Assembly: GCF_963678635.1 (NCBI RefSeq)
Contig: NC_087064.1
Location: 11,950,819-12,014,818, forward strand
DNA from: Symsagittifera roscoffensis
Taxonomy: Eukaryota; Xenacoelomorpha; Acoela; Convolutidae
Reading direction: 5' to 3'
Length of the DNA: 64,000 bases
This document shows, piece after piece, positions 62,224 through 64,000 of this stretch. The notes below the pieces were generated by a model, which was given only the letters and a program-made list of their open reading frames with translations, made no database searches and was not told where the DNA came from. The position numbers and the translations under genes are program-made. The first letter of the stretch is position 1. Every line of letters starts with the position of its first letter.

Positions 62224-62793
62224 TGGCGCAGCCAGCAGGATCCGGTTTTACAGCTCAAGACAATAGGCCAGATATGGGAATCCCAGTATTCTGGGCATCT
62301 GCAAATTCAGATCCTCCCTGGATTTTCGAAACATGGTTCGATCAGTTTCTATTAGCTTTTACGGTCAAAGAGAACGTGGATCCAGAAGTAATGTTAGAAG
62401 AACCCAAAATTGTCCTAGAAGAACCTCTACCAGTTCCGGAACCACCAGTACAGAATGAGGATGCGCCTGCAGTAGCAGAGAGAGAAGCCCGGAACAGATT
62501 GGCACGGGACAGAGTGGCTCTAGAAAATGAAGAGCGAGTTTCGAGAGGACCTAAAGTGGGACACAACGTATTTTATCATGAAGTTGGAAGACGTTTGACA
62601 TCAAGATTATTTCTCGCTTTGGGCGCAGAAGGGAAGAAAAAGTTTATCCAAAAGAATCCTCACACAGAGATATTCAAACTGAATTTTCGCGACATAGTGC
62701 GTTTAGCAAAAATCTCATTTGAAAAGACGAAATGTATTACTTATGAGAGATACAAATTGTTTACACGATCTCATGAAACGAATGAAACTCTCC
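62223..62793 (+). pseudogene. Gag, N-terminal part, before the frame break
   Basis: Capsid-type Gag polyprotein start: a Trp-rich opening (FWASANSDPPWIFETWFDQF) typical of metazoan Gypsy Gag, a Pro/Glu-rich insert (about residues 60-85), a charged helix, then GRRLTSRLFLALGAEGKKKF and the TYERYKLFTRS block. At about 62790 the similarity jumps to the +1 frame, while the original frame continues for only ~40 unrelated codons to 62918. Either one extra base near 62790-62793 (mutation or assembly error) or, less likely, programmed +1 shifting. Confidence 0.85.
62224..62233 (+). promoter_or_regulatory. tRNA primer-binding site
   Basis: TGGCGCAGCC directly follows the LTR CA. The leading TGG pairs with the CCA 3' end common to tRNAs; a tRNA ending in CTGCGCCA would match. 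The site overlaps the first ATG of gag (62223-62225). Confidence 0.75.
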
Positions 62794-64000
62794 TTTCATG
62801 CGGCATTGACTGCACAAGCAGCAAAGGCGGAGTTGGGAGGACTGGAAGAAGAGTTGGTGAGAGATCTATTTATTTCCCGGATGAGAAATGTCGTTCAACA
62901 AGACACATTAGCTTTTGAAACATTTTCTTCCGAAGAAGTTCTAAAGCGTGCACTAAAATTCGAACAAAGCAAACAAACTCTCCAAGCATTTCAAAAGTCG
63001 TCGGCGAGTACTAACAACTCAGGATTGGTCTCAAATTCACAAATGAAAATTAAACAAGAACCGGTTATGGCAATTGGAAACAAGGGGTATAACCCTAAAC
63101 GACAAGGTCAACATCAGAATAGAAGAAAGCAGTATGAAAACAAGAATACTCAAAGATCTAAAGGAGATCAAAAACAATGCACGAGATGTGGTAGAGTGTT
63201 TGGAGAAGGCCATTTAAAAAATTGCCCGGCAATGGGTAAATCGTGTAATAACTGTAACAAACCCAATCACTTTGCTAAAATGTGCAGATCACAGCAAGTT
63301 AACGAAATCGCAAATGAAGATTCTAGTTCAGAAGCGGAATGCAATTTAATACAAAATTTCGGTTCTTGTGACGAATTTGAGATAATGGCCTTGGAGGAAG
63401 ATTTTACTTCCATCGAAAATGTTAGAAAATACATCAACAAACGGTTATCAGCGAATGTATTAGCGAATGTGTCCGAAGAGAAAAACAATGAAATGAAAGT
63501 GCCAATGGAGGAATTTGACAATATTGAGAAAATCGAGAGTCGTAGAAATCCAAAATCTCATCAAGTTAAAGCACTGAAGGCTTTAGTAAAAATTGATAGT
63601 CATATCTTGAATATGACTATAGACACCGGTAGTCCAGTATCACTTCTGAATTGGGCGACAACAAAACAAATTCTGGAAGGCCTTAAGAATTCAAAATTTA
63701 TTCCAGTAGAGAAGCTGAACCTGTCCGCGCAATTTGTAGATTACAATAAACGACCTATTTTGATATTAGGAGCGTTAAAAGCGAATCTGCGTTCAGCGGA
63801 CTGGGAGGTGCTAGGGGCGATGCTACTAGTCACAGAAAGACGCATGCGATGCATACTGGGTCTGAATTTTCAAAGTAAACTGGGAATTCAGACCACTCAA
63901 AAAGCAGCCCCGACACGAAAATCCAGGTTCGACGTGCTACTGTGCGAGCAGTCAGAAGGTTGGAAACAAAAATTCTATAAAGAATTTAAAAATCTCTTTG
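62794..64000 (+). CDS. Gag C-terminal part, zinc knuckles and aspartic protease (partial Gag-Pol)
   Basis: Open without a stop from 62794 to the window end. It starts FHAALTAQAAKAELGGLEEE, the continuation of the Gag capsid region. Then a basic linker, two zinc knuckles at 63178-63285 (CX2CX7HX3C and CX2CX4HX4C), an acidic spacer, and a retroviral-type protease with active site DTGS (63622-63633, in MTIDTGSPVSLLNW) and a downstream CILGLNF flap/core motif (about 63850). The protease is in the same frame as Gag, so the element would make a Gag-Pro(-Pol) fusion. The next expected domain is reverse transcriptase. Confidence 0.9.

Larger units (their letters stand above)
61931..64000 (+). mobile_element. 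Gypsy-type LTR retrotransposon, 5' part, runs off the window
   Basis: 5' LTR, primer-binding site, gag with zinc knuckles, and aspartic protease are visible in the usual Ty3/Gypsy order; reverse transcriptase, RNase H, integrase and the 3' LTR lie beyond the window. It interrupts the decayed LINE. The coding part is far less damaged than the LINE (one frame break, no internal stop in the second frame), so it is a comparatively young insertion. Clade cannot be assigned without the RT. Confidence 0.9.

Overview
This is an AT-rich (by eye roughly one third G+C) animal nuclear sequence, almost all non-coding and full of transposable-element debris. The animal assignment rests on a biogenic-amine G-protein-coupled receptor gene with spliceosomal introns, together with Gypsy-type LTR, LINE and hAT-like elements. 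Nothing here identifies the phylum. Most open reading frames over 60 codons are chance openings in AT-rich DNA or shadows of real exons.

The one host gene I can support is a six-exon aminergic receptor on the + strand, 7450-47924. By hand I joined exons 7450-7738, 40981-41155, 44934-45073, 45825-46215, 46530-46685 and 47840-47924. They add up to exactly 412 codons (411 residues plus stop), all junction phases agree, and every class-A landmark appears in order (N1.50, D2.50, C3.25, D3.32, DR(F), W4.50, P5.50, CWxPFF, NP in TM7). The pocket (D3.32, S5.42/S5.43/S5.46, F6.51/F6.52, N6.55, W7.40, Y7.43) resembles D1-like dopamine and beta-adrenergic/octopamine receptors. Intron 1 is about 33 kb. 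Intron 3 seems to be a GC-AG intron.

Repeats fill the rest. Family A is a ~530 bp non-coding element with at least 14 complete, partial or diverged copies between 5.6 and 54 kb. It has a hairpin at each end, a subterminal inverted repeat TTCCGACT/AGTCGGAA, nested copies and head-to-tail junctions. The hairpin at one end shows compensatory base changes. Family B (24644, 51342, 60035, plus fragments) is a ~380-430 bp hAT-like MITE with CAGGGGCGG ends and 8-bp target duplications. Family C (12299, 13672, 48764) is a ~180-210 bp MITE with GGATCAAGTTA ends, also with 8-bp duplications. There is also a 236-bp fold-back, a four-unit ~290-bp tandem array, a 34-bp minisatellite, a degraded segmental duplication (52.9-55.6 kb) and several small repeats.

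The right end (60.4-64 kb) holds a decayed LINE reverse-transcriptase region, apparently truncated at 61931 by a Gypsy-type LTR retrotransposon. That element's 5' LTR, primer-binding site, gag (with one +1 frame break), zinc knuckles and aspartic protease are visible before it runs off the window.
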